NCBI GenBank assembly: GCA_014359475.1
Contig: JACIZI010000014.1
Location: 22,393 to 86,392, forward strand
Length of the DNA stretch: 64,000 bases
Source of the DNA: Marinobacter sp.
GTDB lineage: Bacteria > Pseudomonadota > Gammaproteobacteria > Pseudomonadales > Oleiphilaceae
Direction: 5' to 3'
Part shown: positions 42,001 to 50,662 of the stretch, piece after piece
How positions within the stretch are numbered: position 1 is the stretch's first letter
Layout of the letters: each line of letters starts with the position of its first letter
Made by a program: the position numbers and the translations under genes
Notes under the pieces: model-generated
The model's database searches: none
The model's input: only the letters and a program-made list of their open reading frames with translations
Told to the model about the DNA's origin: nothing

Positions 42001-42286
42001 GTCACTCGGTCTTTTGCTCGGTGAAAACTGGTTGCCGGTGTCACAGTTTGTGACGGGCAGCTTTGTTATTATTATCTCTCAAGTTCATCATTGAGTACAA
42101 ACTGACCAGTCGATAGTCAGAATCTCTTGAACGAAACATGGAATTTACCCGAAGAACAAAAGATAACATCACAATCGGCGTGACATCTTCTATAGTAAGA
42201 GGATAAAACCCTGGGTCCGGGCGCAATACCCGTGTCAGGTAAACCGATAAGAATCCGATAAAGGCACGCGATCAAGGACTTATACA

Positions 42287-43303
42287 ATGAGGAAACTGCT
42301 GTATGCTCTGGCGGCCAGTCTGCTGCTGGTCACCTTTACGGCCCAGGCGGCCCCGGAGTTCAGGTCCGACCACCCTGAGCGTTACACCGTGGTCAAGGGT
42401 GATACACTCTGGGATATTTCCGGCCGGTTTCTCAATAATCCCTGGTACTGGCCGGAAATCTGGCACGTCAATCCGCAGGTAAAGAATCCGCACCTGATCT
42501 ATCCGGGAGATGTGCTGGCACTGGTTTATATTGATGGCGAGGCGCGGGTCACCAAGGTAACCAGCCGCGGCGTGGAAAAACTCTCGCCCCAGGTGCGCTC
42601 GGAGCCCCTGAACACGCCGATTCCCGCCATTCCCCTGGATGCCATCAGCAGTTTCCTGAGCGAAGCCCGCATTGTCGATCCGAAGACTCTGGAACAGGCA
42701 CCCTACGTGCTTGAAGGGGAAGACGGCCGCATCATCACCGGTGCCGGCGATCGGGTCTATGTGCGCGGTGAGAAGCCGGCAGACAAGGTTGGCATCTACC
42801 GCCGCGGCAAGGTGTTCAATGATCCGGAAACCGGTGAGTTTCTGGGTCTGGAAGCCCGCAGCATCGCCCGTGGCAACGTAACAGCAGAGAACGGTGACGT
42901 GCTGACGGTGAGCATCACCCGCTCCAGCGAGGAGGTCCGCATCGGCGATCGCCTGCTGGTGCAGGAAGACCGTCGCATCAACACCCAGTTCCAGCCCAGC
43001 GCACCGGCCCGGCAGGTGGAAGGTCAGATGATCTCCGTGGAAGATGGTGTGAACCAGATCGGCCAGTATGATGTGGTGGCGATCAACCGCGGTACCCGGG
43101 AGGGGCTGGAGGCCGGCAATGTGCTGGCGGTATTCCAGGCCGGCAACCTGGTGCGCGACCCGATCACTGATGAAACCATCGAGCTGCCCTCCGAGCGTGC
43201 CGGCCTGCTGATGGTGTTCCGTGCTTATGAAAAAGTCAGCTATGGCCTGGTGCTGCAGGCGAGTCGCGTGCTTTCCATTGGTGACAAGGTCCGCAATCCC
43301 TGA
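42287..43303 (+). CDS. tsaP: LysM-domain protein TsaP (type IV pilus secretin-associated)
   Basis: 338 residues with a Sec signal peptide (1-21, MRKLLYALAASLLLVTFTAQA). A LysM domain (about 31-85, YTVVKGDTLWDISGRFLNNPWYWPEIWHVNPQ...LIYPGDVL) binds peptidoglycan; the C-terminal domain (about 100-335) is that of TsaP. It is the ortholog of Pseudomonas PA0020, which anchors the PilQ secretin ring. Gene order def/tsaP/dprA is conserved there. Confidence 0.88.
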   Translation: MRKLLYALAASLLLVTFTAQAAPEFRSDHPERYTVVKGDTLWDISGRFLNNPWYWPEIWHVNPQVKNPHLIYPGDVLALVYIDGEARVTKVTSRGVEKLSPQVRSEPLNTPIPAIPLDAISSFLSEARIVDPKTLEQAPYVLEGEDGRIITGAGDRVYVRGEKPADKVGIYRRGKVFNDPETGEFLGLEARSIARGNVTAENGDVLTVSITRSSEEVRIGDRLLVQEDRRINTQFQPSAPARQVEGQMISVEDGVNQIGQYDVVAINRGTREGLEAGNVLAVFQAGNLVRDPITDETIELPSERAGLLMVFRAYEKVSYGLVLQASRVLSIGDKVRNP

Positions 43304-43423
43304 ACTGACCCGCCAAATAATCAGTCGATGAGCAGGGGCCAACAGGACGGCCCTTTGTTGTCCCCGGGAGCGGGGTGCCCCTTCCGGCATCCCGCCCGCT
43401 CTTATATGCCAAGGATGGAGTCA

Positions 43424-44656
43424 ATGCCCGAACCAACCCTTTCAGTTTCGGAAAAACCTTTCTCACTGTTTGATCAGCCCGCCGCTGCCTGGCTGATGCT
43501 CACCCGGTTGCCGGGTTTCGGTCTGCAGACCCGGCAGGTGTTTCTGGACCAGGTGCAGGATGCCGGCACCCTGCTTGCCATGAGTGAGGGCCCCTTGCGT
43601 TCCCTGGGTATACGCCGTGAGGCAAGGGAGGTGGTGCTGGCCTGGCAGTGCCGGGACCGCAAGCATCCGGTGATTCAGGAAGTATCGGAGCTGTGGCAGC
43701 AGGTATCTGCCTTGGGGCTGGACTTACTGTGCTGGTCCGATACCGACTATCCCGAGCCGTTGCGCCATATCCACGATGCGCCGCTGCTGCTGTATCTCCG
43801 GGGCCAGCGGAAACTGCTGGGGCGGGAGCAGGTGGCGATTGTGGGCAGCCGTAATGCCACCAGGGCCGGTCTCGCCCATGCCCGGGATTTTGCCGCCGCC
43901 ATCGGCGAGGCAGGCTATGTTGTTACCAGCGGGCTGGCACTGGGAGTGGACGGTGCGGCCCACGCCGGTGCCCTGGACGCAGGCCATCCGACCCTGGCAG
44001 TGATCGGTACCGGCCTGGATATTCCCTACCCGAGCCAGCACAAGGTTCTGGCGGAGCGCATTGCAGAGCTCGGTTTGCTGGTGTCTGAGTACCCACCGGG
44101 TACGCCTCCCCGGGCCGGCCATTTCCCCAAACGCAACCGCATCATCAGTGGCCTCAGCCACGGCGTGCTGGTGGTTGAGGCGAGCCGCCGCAGTGGCTCC
44201 CTGATCACCGCCCGGCTGGCCATGGAGCAGGGTCGGGAGGTGTTCGCCATTCCCGGATCGGTGCATAACCCTCTGGCCCGGGGCTGCCACGATCTGATCC
44301 GCCAGGGTGCCAGGCTGGTGGAAACCATGGAGGATATTCGCGAGGAGCTGGGTGCCTGGTGGTCCGGGCCTCTGGTGGCAGCAACGACCCCTAAGCCGAA
44401 ACCAGCGCCTGCCCCGTTATCGTCTGCTCTGAATCTGCCGGATGCCGTGCCGGAGCAGACGGAACCGGGTCTTCCCGATCATCTGGCACAGCGTGAAATC
44501 GCGGTGCTGGAGGCTTTAGGGTATGATCCCCGGTCTACGGACGAGCTCTGTGAGGCCACCGGCCTGCCCGCCGATCAGCTGATGCAGTCGCTGTTGCTGC
44601 TGGAGCTGGATAATCTGGTGGAAGCAACCCCCGGAGGTTATCAGAAGATCGTCTGA
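43424..44656 (+). CDS. dprA: DNA processing protein DprA/Smf
   Basis: 410 residues from ATG 43424; ATG 43406 and 43415 are other starts. The Rossmann-like domain shows VAIVGSRNATRAGLAHARDFA and GYVVTSGLALGVDGAAHAGAL; FPKRNRIISGLSHGVLVVEA follows. A Pro/Ala linker leads to a C-terminal winged helix (about 345-410). DprA loads RecA onto incoming DNA in transformation. Adjacent to a pilus protein, it fits a competence role. Confidence 0.96.
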   Translation: MPEPTLSVSEKPFSLFDQPAAAWLMLTRLPGFGLQTRQVFLDQVQDAGTLLAMSEGPLRSLGIRREAREVVLAWQCRDRKHPVIQEVSELWQQVSALGLDLLCWSDTDYPEPLRHIHDAPLLLYLRGQRKLLGREQVAIVGSRNATRAGLAHARDFAAAIGEAGYVVTSGLALGVDGAAHAGALDAGHPTLAVIGTGLDIPYPSQHKVLAERIAELGLLVSEYPPGTPPRAGHFPKRNRIISGLSHGVLVVEASRRSGSLITARLAMEQGREVFAIPGSVHNPLARGCHDLIRQGARLVETMEDIREELGAWWSGPLVAATTPKPKPAPAPLSSALNLPDAVPEQTEPGLPDHLAQREIAVLEALGYDPRSTDELCEATGLPADQLMQSLLLLELDNLVEATPGGYQKIV

Positions 44657-44684
44657 ACCGATGATGCGGATAGCCGGATACTCA

Positions 44685-45260
44685 ATGGCAGACGAACGAC
44701 ACTCCCTCAGCTCATGGCAACAACTTATGGCCCGGCGGGTGCTGGCAGCCGGCGGTGTCATCGCCTATCCCACCGAGGGCGTCTGGGGATTGGGCTGTGA
44801 CCCCTGGGACCGGCAGGCGGTGGAGCGTATCCTCCACCTGAAGCAACGTCCCGAAGCCAAGGGCATGATCCTGGTGGCCTCCTCCGTGGATCAGGTAGCG
44901 TTCCTGCTGGAACGGATCCCCGCTTCCTTGCGTGACCAGGCTTTGCGACACTGGCCCGGTCCGGTGACCTGTCTGATTCCGGATCCCGATGGCCAGGTGC
45001 CGGAATGGGTGCGCGGTAAACACAACACCATTGCAGTGCGGGTCAGCGATCATCCCGTGGTTCGTTCCCTGTGCGAGGCAGCGGGCTACCCGCTGGTTTC
45101 CACTTCCTGCAACCCCGCCGGCCGGCCACCGGCACGGACTTCCTGGCAGGTGAGGCGGTATTTCAACGACCGGCTGGACTGGCTGGTGCCCGGTGCACTG
45201 GGAGGCAATCGCCAGCCCAGCCGTATACTCGACATTTCTTCCGGAACCTGGCTCAGATAG
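44685..45260 (+). CDS. tsaC: L-threonylcarbamoyladenylate synthase TsaC (YrdC)
   Basis: 191 residues from ATG 44685. TsaC makes threonylcarbamoyl-AMP for the t6A37 tRNA modification. [18 protein letters not shown] (near 25), [19 protein letters not shown] (near 48) and [15 protein letters not shown] (near 90) match the YrdC fold. It lies 28 bases after dprA and 8 bases before hemF. Confidence 0.95.
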   Translation: MADERHSLSSWQQLMARRVLAAGGVIAYPTEGVWGLGCDPWDRQAVERILHLKQRPEAKGMILVASSVDQVAFLLERIPASLRDQALRHWPGPVTCLIPDPDGQVPEWVRGKHNTIAVRVSDHPVVRSLCEAAGYPLVSTSCNPAGRPPARTSWQVRRYFNDRLDWLVPGALGGNRQPSRILDISSGTWLR

Positions 45261-45268
45261 AGGTAGTG

Positions 45269-46195
45269 ATGACAAACAGACCCGACAGCGAAGCGGTTCG
45301 GCAATACCTGCTCGAATTGCAGGAGCATATCTGCCGGCAACTGGCGGAGACCGACGGTGTAAAAGGCTTCGAGAAGGACCAGTGGGACCGCCCGGAAGGT
45401 GGCGGCGGTATCAGCCGGGTGATCAGCGGCGGTGGCGTGTTTGAAAAGGGCGGTGTGAATTTCTCCCACGTCATGGGTGAGCAGATGCCCCCTTCCGCCA
45501 CCGCCCACCGCCCTCATCTGGCCGGTGCCCCCTGGCAGGCAATGGGTGTGTCGCTGGTACTGCATCCCCACAACCCGTATGTGCCCACCACCCACGCCAA
45601 TGTCCGGTTCTTTGTCGCCACGCCGGAGGACGCGGAGCCGGTCTACTGGTTTGGCGGCGGCTATGATCTCACCCCCTGTTACGGCATTGAGGAAGACTGT
45701 GTGCATTGGCACCGGGTGGCCCGGGATGCCTGCGCGCCCTTCGGGGAGGATGTATATTCCCGCTACAAACAGTGGTGTGACGAATACTTCTATCTGAAGC
45801 ACCGGGACGAACCCCGGGGTATCGGTGGTCTGTTTTTCGATGATCACAATACGGGTGATTTCGACCAGGACTTTGCCCTGATGCAGTCGGTGGGTGACAG
45901 CTTCCTCGAGGCTTACGATCCGCTTGTGCGCCGGCGCAAGGATACCCCCTACGGCGAGCGGGAGCGTGAGTTCCAGCTCTATCGCCGGGGCCGGTATGTG
46001 GAGTTCAACCTGGTATACGATCGGGGCACCCTGTTCGGCCTGCAGTCTGGCGGCCGTACCGAGTCGATTCTGATGTCTCTGCCGCCGCTGGTGAGCTGGG
46101 AGTACAGCCGTGCAGAAGCCCCCGGCAGCGAGGAGGCCCGTCTGAAGGACTATTTTCTTACCGGCCGTGACTGGCTGGCGGAAATGCCGGAATGA
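45269..46195 (+). CDS. hemF: Oxygen-dependent coproporphyrinogen III oxidase
   Basis: 308 residues from ATG 45269. It converts coproporphyrinogen III to protoporphyrinogen IX in heme synthesis. [25 protein letters not shown] (near 45), [21 protein letters not shown] (near 90), [10 protein letters not shown] and [31 protein letters not shown] (near 245) are conserved. It ends 11 bases before aroE and provides heme also for the cox cluster below. Confidence 0.97.
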   Translation: MTNRPDSEAVRQYLLELQEHICRQLAETDGVKGFEKDQWDRPEGGGGISRVISGGGVFEKGGVNFSHVMGEQMPPSATAHRPHLAGAPWQAMGVSLVLHPHNPYVPTTHANVRFFVATPEDAEPVYWFGGGYDLTPCYGIEEDCVHWHRVARDACAPFGEDVYSRYKQWCDEYFYLKHRDEPRGIGGLFFDDHNTGDFDQDFALMQSVGDSFLEAYDPLVRRRKDTPYGEREREFQLYRRGRYVEFNLVYDRGTLFGLQSGGRTESILMSLPPLVSWEYSRAEAPGSEEARLKDYFLTGRDWLAEMPE

Positions 46196-46206
46196 AGGAG
46201 GGAACC

Positions 46207-47034
46207 ATGCACAATGATCTCTACGCGGTAGTGGGGAACCCCATCTCCCACAGCAAGTCGCCAAGAATTCACAGCCTGTTTGCCAGCCAGACCGGGGAAC
46301 CGGTGGAGTACACGGCGATACAGCTCAGTGCCGGTAATTTTGAGTCCAGAATAAGAAGTGAATTTGATCACGGCTGGAAGGGGTTCAATGTAACCGTACC
46401 TTTTAAAGAGGCGGCCTGGAATATAGCTGAGGTCCGCACTACTCGTGCTGAGAAGGCCGGCGCGGCAAATACGTTGTATCTGAACGAGAACGGACAGCTT
46501 ACCGCAGATAATACGGATGGCATTGGGTTGGTTACAGATATTCAGAACAATCTGGGATTCAATATTAAGGGTGCGCGGATATTGATTCTCGGTGCCGGAG
46601 GCGCTGTGAGAGGTGTTCTCGGACCCTTGCTTGATGAATGCCCTGCGGAATTGACGATCGCTAACAGGACTGTGGTCAAGGCCGAGGCTCTGGTCGAGGC
46701 ATTCAAGGATTACAGCGGCACCACCCGGCTGAGTGCCTGCGGCTTCGAACAGGCCAGCGGCCCTTTCGATCTCATCATCAACGGCACCAGCGCCAGCCTG
46801 CAGGGGGACCTGCCTCCGGTGCCGCCCTCGGTGATCGGCCCGGATACCCTGGTGTACGACATGATGTATTCCCTTAGCACAACCACTTTTAACCGGTGGG
46901 CGATGGATCAGGGCGCGCGGCATGTGCATGATGGCCTCGGAATGCTGGTGGAGCAGGCGGCCGAATCCTTCTTTGTGTGGCGGGGTGTGCGACCGCAGAC
47001 CCCGCCGGTGATGGAGGTACTGCGCAACGAATAA
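46207..47034 (+). CDS. aroE: Shikimate dehydrogenase (NADP)
   Basis: 275 residues from ATG 46207, preceded by GGAGGG. It reduces 3-dehydroshikimate to shikimate. Substrate motif GNPISHSKSPRIH (10-22), NVTVPFKEAA (near 59), DNTDGIGL (near 100) and NADP site GAGGAVRGVL (near 125) are seen. Base composition in its first half is somewhat more AT-rich than neighbours. Confidence 0.96.
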   Translation: MHNDLYAVVGNPISHSKSPRIHSLFASQTGEPVEYTAIQLSAGNFESRIRSEFDHGWKGFNVTVPFKEAAWNIAEVRTTRAEKAGAANTLYLNENGQLTADNTDGIGLVTDIQNNLGFNIKGARILILGAGGAVRGVLGPLLDECPAELTIANRTVVKAEALVEAFKDYSGTTRLSACGFEQASGPFDLIINGTSASLQGDLPPVPPSVIGPDTLVYDMMYSLSTTTFNRWAMDQGARHVHDGLGMLVEQAAESFFVWRGVRPQTPPVMEVLRNE

Positions 47035-47094
47035 GCCGGTTCACCTGCTAATGGTCTATGCTCTGAATAACATACTGTACAGAATGAGCGGTTG

Positions 47095-47880
47095 ATGGAT
47101 ATTCTGACGCTGGTAGGCCTGCTGGCCGGGATTGTCATTGTCATTGCGGCCATGCTGGCCAACGCCTCGGCATTGACCTTTCTGAATCTGCCGGGGCTGG
47201 CGATTGTGCTGGGAGGCACTTTTGCGGTGACCCTCATCAAATTTCGTATGGGTTCGGTAACCAGCGCTTTTCGGCTGGCCTTTGCCACGGCCTTTACGGA
47301 TCGTGTCGAGCGGCCGGAATCTCTCATCCGGGAGGTGGGTGAACTGGGCCGGGTGGTCCGCAAGGAAGGTGTTCTGGGACTGGAGAACCACGAAACCGGC
47401 AATCCTTTTCTGGCCAAGGCGATCAACCTGTGCGTCGACGGTCATCCTCCGGAGCTGGTGGAAGAAGCCCTGGCCCAGGAAATCGAGCAGATCGGCGAGC
47501 GTTACGATGTGGCGGAGCGGGTGTTCCGGGGCATCGGCGAGTCGGCACCGGCTATTGGCATGCTCGGTACCCTGGTGGGGCTGGTGCAGATGCTCAACAC
47601 ACTGGACGACCCCTCCTCCATCGGCCCGGCCATGGCCATTGCCCTGCTGACCACGCTGTACGGGGCCTTTATCGCCCAGCTGATTGCCTTGCCCCTGGCA
47701 GACAAGCTGCAGCTCAAGGCCGAAGACGAACGTCGCAACCAGTTGTTAATTGCTACCTCCATCCGCAACATCATGCGGGGCGAGAATCCCCGGGTTATAA
47801 CCGAGCTGCTATCCGCCTTTGTTACTCCGGAACGCCGTGAGGGCCTGGCCCCGCAAACGGAGCGGGAACGGGAGGCCTGA
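47095..47880 (+). CDS. motA: Flagellar stator protein MotA/PomA
   Basis: 261 residues from ATG 47095. Four membrane segments: two at 4-45 (LVGLLAGIVIVIAAMLAN) and two at about 155-210 containing APAIGMLGTLVGLVQML and AMAIALLTTLYGAFIAQLIALPLADKL. The closest match is the sodium-type PomA. It forms an operon with the following motB. No other flagellar genes are near. Confidence 0.9.
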   Translation: MDILTLVGLLAGIVIVIAAMLANASALTFLNLPGLAIVLGGTFAVTLIKFRMGSVTSAFRLAFATAFTDRVERPESLIREVGELGRVVRKEGVLGLENHETGNPFLAKAINLCVDGHPPELVEEALAQEIEQIGERYDVAERVFRGIGESAPAIGMLGTLVGLVQMLNTLDDPSSIGPAMAIALLTTLYGAFIAQLIALPLADKLQLKAEDERRNQLLIATSIRNIMRGENPRVITELLSAFVTPERREGLAPQTEREREA

Positions 47881-47884
47881 CACC

Positions 47885-48712
47885 ATGATGGGTATGCGCC
47901 AGGCCCGCCGCCGGGGCAACCAGACACCGGCCTGGATCGTTACCTTCGCGGATCTGGCCACCCTGTTACTGACCTTCTTTATCCTGTTGCTTTCCTTCGC
48001 TGAAATGGATGTGGAGAAATACCGTGCCATGGCGAATTCCATGGCGATGGCCTTCGGCAGCAGTCAGGTGGTGGCGCAAGACGTGGGTGGCTCCCCCCTC
48101 ACCCTGGTGGAATCCGACAGCGTATCGCTACCGGAACCTGTCGACACGCCGCAGGACGAACCTGAGTTTATCGACGAGCGCGCCGCTGGCAAAGCTCTCA
48201 CAAAGGTTGAGCCTGGTGTGGTGGAGCTGACTTCAAGGCTGGTGACGGAGCTGGAGGCAGAAGTGGCCTCGGATCGGCTGACGATAAACTACGAACCGGA
48301 TGAAGTGATTATCCGTTTTTCCGAGGAAGCCACATTCCGTTCCGGAGAAGCGGCCATCAAGCCGGACATGATCCCCATCATCAACCGGGTGGTGCGCGTG
48401 CTGGCTGGCTGCATGGGAGATGTGGTAGTGGCCGGTTACACCGACGACCGGCCCATTTCCAGTGATCGATATCGTTCAAACTGGGATCTTTCCGCGGCCC
48501 GGGCCGTATCGGTGGTCCACCAGTTGGTGCTGAATCGGCAGGTGCCGGCGGAGCGGGTGATCGCCGCCGGTCGCGCGGAGACCCATGCGCTGGTACCTAA
48601 TGATTCAGCAGAGAATCGCGCCCGCAATCGGCGGGTGGAAATCGCCATCCGTAATCCTGAATGTGATGACTCGGTGCCCACGGGGGATCTGCCGGTGGAA
48701 ATTCTCCCCTGA
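47885..48712 (+). CDS. motB: Flagellar stator protein MotB/PomB
   Basis: 275 residues from ATG 47885. The single TM segment PAWIVTFADLATLLLTFFILLLSFAEMD (18-45) includes the ion-binding Asp in TFADL. The OmpA-like peptidoglycan domain (about 140-265) shows VAGYTDDRPISSDRYRSNWDLSAARAVSVV. PomB-type sodium use is inferred from similarity of the TM region. It starts 4 bases after motA. Confidence 0.92.
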   Translation: MMGMRQARRRGNQTPAWIVTFADLATLLLTFFILLLSFAEMDVEKYRAMANSMAMAFGSSQVVAQDVGGSPLTLVESDSVSLPEPVDTPQDEPEFIDERAAGKALTKVEPGVVELTSRLVTELEAEVASDRLTINYEPDEVIIRFSEEATFRSGEAAIKPDMIPIINRVVRVLAGCMGDVVVAGYTDDRPISSDRYRSNWDLSAARAVSVVHQLVLNRQVPAERVIAAGRAETHALVPNDSAENRARNRRVEIAIRNPECDDSVPTGDLPVEILP

Positions 48713-48819
48713 GCGGCCATATTCCCCGCACACAGGTGCTCATGCAGGATTTATATAAGCCGAAGCCCTTCAGCCGGTTATACTGTGCGCCTTCTGAATG
48801 ACGACCAAGGTGAGAGACC

Positions 48820-49137
48820 ATGAGCGGACCGGAAAAACCGAAAATAATCGGCGAGGAGTGGAGCGACGAGCGGGTCCGGAGCTTTCTGGATCTGAAGCCC
48901 TACCGTGAGGATTTGGATGCGGACTATTTCGTGTTGCTCCGGGCCTATGAGTCCATGCGTGCCGAAGACTTTGAGCGCTTCATCAAGTTCTTCGTCGAAT
49001 CAGGACGCAATCTGAATGCGGCAAGCGAGCAGGGAGAGACCATTCTGGACCGGGTCTCCGAGCACCGCCGGAGCGTTGACTATGCCCGTACCCTGGAACG
49101 GGCCGGGGAAAAAAAATCTGCCGGCGCAGGTGCCTGA
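48820..49137 (+). CDS. PA4642-family protein
   Basis: 105 residues with the family pattern KIIGEEWSDERVRSFLDLKPY, DADYFVLLRAYESMRAEDFERFIKFFVESGRNLNA and ILDRVSEHRRS. Function unknown; small, soluble and mostly helical. It has its own ribosome site (AAGGTGAGAG) and a 107-bp gap from motB. Confidence 0.75.
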   Translation: MSGPEKPKIIGEEWSDERVRSFLDLKPYREDLDADYFVLLRAYESMRAEDFERFIKFFVESGRNLNAASEQGETILDRVSEHRRSVDYARTLERAGEKKSAGAGA

Positions 49138-49166
49138 GGCAGCCGGCCGGCAGTCCCTGAGCCCGG

Positions 49167-49622
49167 TTATTCCACGTTGACTTCGATAGCCCTGGGCTCT
49201 TTGGGCTCGGCCTTTTTCAGGTTGAGGGTCAGTACCCCGTCCTGGAAGCTGGCTTTGATGCTGTTTTCATCGACGTTTTCCGGCAGGGTGAAACGGCGCA
49301 GGAAGCTGCCATAGACCCGCTCGATGCGGTGATGCTTTTTGTCGTTGGTTTCTTCCTCGTGCTTGCGTTCACCCTGGATGCTCAGCACACCGTCGTCCAC
49401 GGTGACTTTGACATCCTCTTTTTTCATGCCCGGCAGTTCCGCCTCAATGGTGAAGGCTTCACCGGTTTCCTTGATGTCGACGGCCGGTGCCCAGTCGCTG
49501 CGACTGAACAGGTCCTTGCCTTCCCGTTCACCGTTGGCGCGGGTGAGACCGAACATGCGGTTGTAGCGGTTCATCATGTCTTCGAATTCGCTGACGGGAT
49601 TCCAGCGTGTGATGTTGCTCAT
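49167..49622 (-). CDS. Small heat-shock protein (Hsp20)
   Basis: 151 residues. The alpha-crystallin domain (about 45-140) shows WAPAVDIKETGEAFTIEAELPGMKKEDVKVTVDDGVLSIQGERK and FLRRFTLPENVDENSIKASFQDGVLTLNLKK. A holdase chaperone preventing aggregation. AAGGAGGAG precedes ATG 49622. No clear heat-shock sigma promoter was seen. Confidence 0.95.
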   Translation of the reverse strand: MSNITRWNPVSEFEDMMNRYNRMFGLTRANGEREGKDLFSRSDWAPAVDIKETGEAFTIEAELPGMKKEDVKVTVDDGVLSIQGERKHEEETNDKKHHRIERVYGSFLRRFTLPENVDENSIKASFQDGVLTLNLKKAEPKEPRAIEVNVE

Positions 49623-49843
49623 AGGGAACTCCTCCTTTTTACGAATCTGAGATCGTCTTCAGCTTCGCTCGCGGAACAGCTCCATGCCGGTGGGCCCGTG
49701 CCGGATGGTTATCCGTGAACATCTGCCACTATCCAATGTAGGAGCGGTTGTGGGGTTTTCAAGAGGCCCTGACCCGGGAATTGATCTGCATCAGGGTTTT
49801 GCTGTGGTTTTGGCCCTGTGGCCTGCTGGCTGTGGGGGTTGGC

Positions 49844-49949
49844 CCGCTCGGGGATGGCTTTGCAAAACACGCCCGTGAATACGTCCCTGTAGGGCTCGGG
49901 TCGCGCCATCCCTGGCGCTCCACGGTTTTGCAAAGCCATCCCCGAGCGG
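49844..49949. repeat. Long perfect inverted repeat between hsp20 and the carbonic anhydrase gene
   Basis: Two 25-bp arms (49844-49868 and 49925-49949) are exact reverse complements, opening CCGCTCGGGGATGGC. The 56-base loop has its own stem GCGCCA/TGGCGC. It fills the middle of a 400-bp gap (49623-50024) in which I see no gene. It resembles REP/MITE-type interspersed elements; whether copies exist elsewhere is unknown. Confidence 0.75.
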
Positions 49950-50024
49950 ACCTTGCCAACTTTGGCCGTTAGCGCTTTTGGTGCTTCAGGTCGCACCTGG
50001 CCAGCATGTCGGCGGGAAACGGAG

Positions 50025-50561
50025 CTACTGGTCGTTCAGATACTCGTCCTTCAACTTCACGTAGTTTGCTGCCGTGTATTTGAAGAAGGTTTTTTCTTTC
50101 TCGGTTAACGCACGGGCCTGTTTGCAGGGGGAGCCGACGTAGAGGTGGCCGGATTCGAGGGTTTTGCCCGGGGGTACGAGGCAGCCGGCGGCGATGATGA
50201 CGTCGTCTTCTACCACGGCTCCGTCCATGATGATGCTGCCCATGCCGACGAGCACGCGGTTGCCGATGGTGGCGCCGTGGATGAGGGCTTTGTGGCCGAC
50301 GGTGACGTCGTCGCCGAGGGTGGTGGGCCAGCCGCCGGGGTTGAAGTCGGAGGCGTGGGTTATGTGGATGACGGTGCCGTCCTGGAGGCTGCAGCGCTGG
50401 CCGATGCGGATGCGGTGCATGTCACCGCGTATGACGGTCATGGGCCAGACGGAGCAGTCATCACCCATTTCCACGTCGCCGATGACGACACTGGCGGGGT
50501 CGATCCAGGTTCTCGCACCGAATGTCGGGTTGTACCCCTTGTGAGAGCGTATGTTCGTCAT
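50025..50561 (-). CDS. Gamma-carbonic anhydrase family protein (YrdA-like)
   Basis: 178 residues of left-handed beta-helix (LbH) hexapeptide repeats: ASVVIGDVEMGDDCSVWPMTVIRGD, ...GHKALIHGATIGNRVLVGMGSIIMDGAVV. Possible zinc histidines are in HITHASD (near 82) and GHKALIHG (near 99). The family includes YrdA and CaiE; carbonic anhydrase activity is not assured. Divergent from prlC. Confidence 0.9.
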   Translation of the reverse strand: MTNIRSHKGYNPTFGARTWIDPASVVIGDVEMGDDCSVWPMTVIRGDMHRIRIGQRCSLQDGTVIHITHASDFNPGGWPTTLGDDVTVGHKALIHGATIGNRVLVGMGSIIMDGAVVEDDVIIAAGCLVPPGKTLESGHLYVGSPCKQARALTEKEKTFFKYTAANYVKLKDEYLNDQ

Positions 50562-50662
50562 TATTTACACCTATTGGCAATTACAACTGGCTGTGCGTAT
50601 GTTTGACAGTATCGATTGCAAGTCCTGGCATGGCTGCCAACAGACACTGTAAAAGGGGTTTT

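Noticed and set aside
49709-49996. Small frames in the gap after hsp20
   Set aside because: They run through the long inverted repeat and so reflect repeat structure, not genes.
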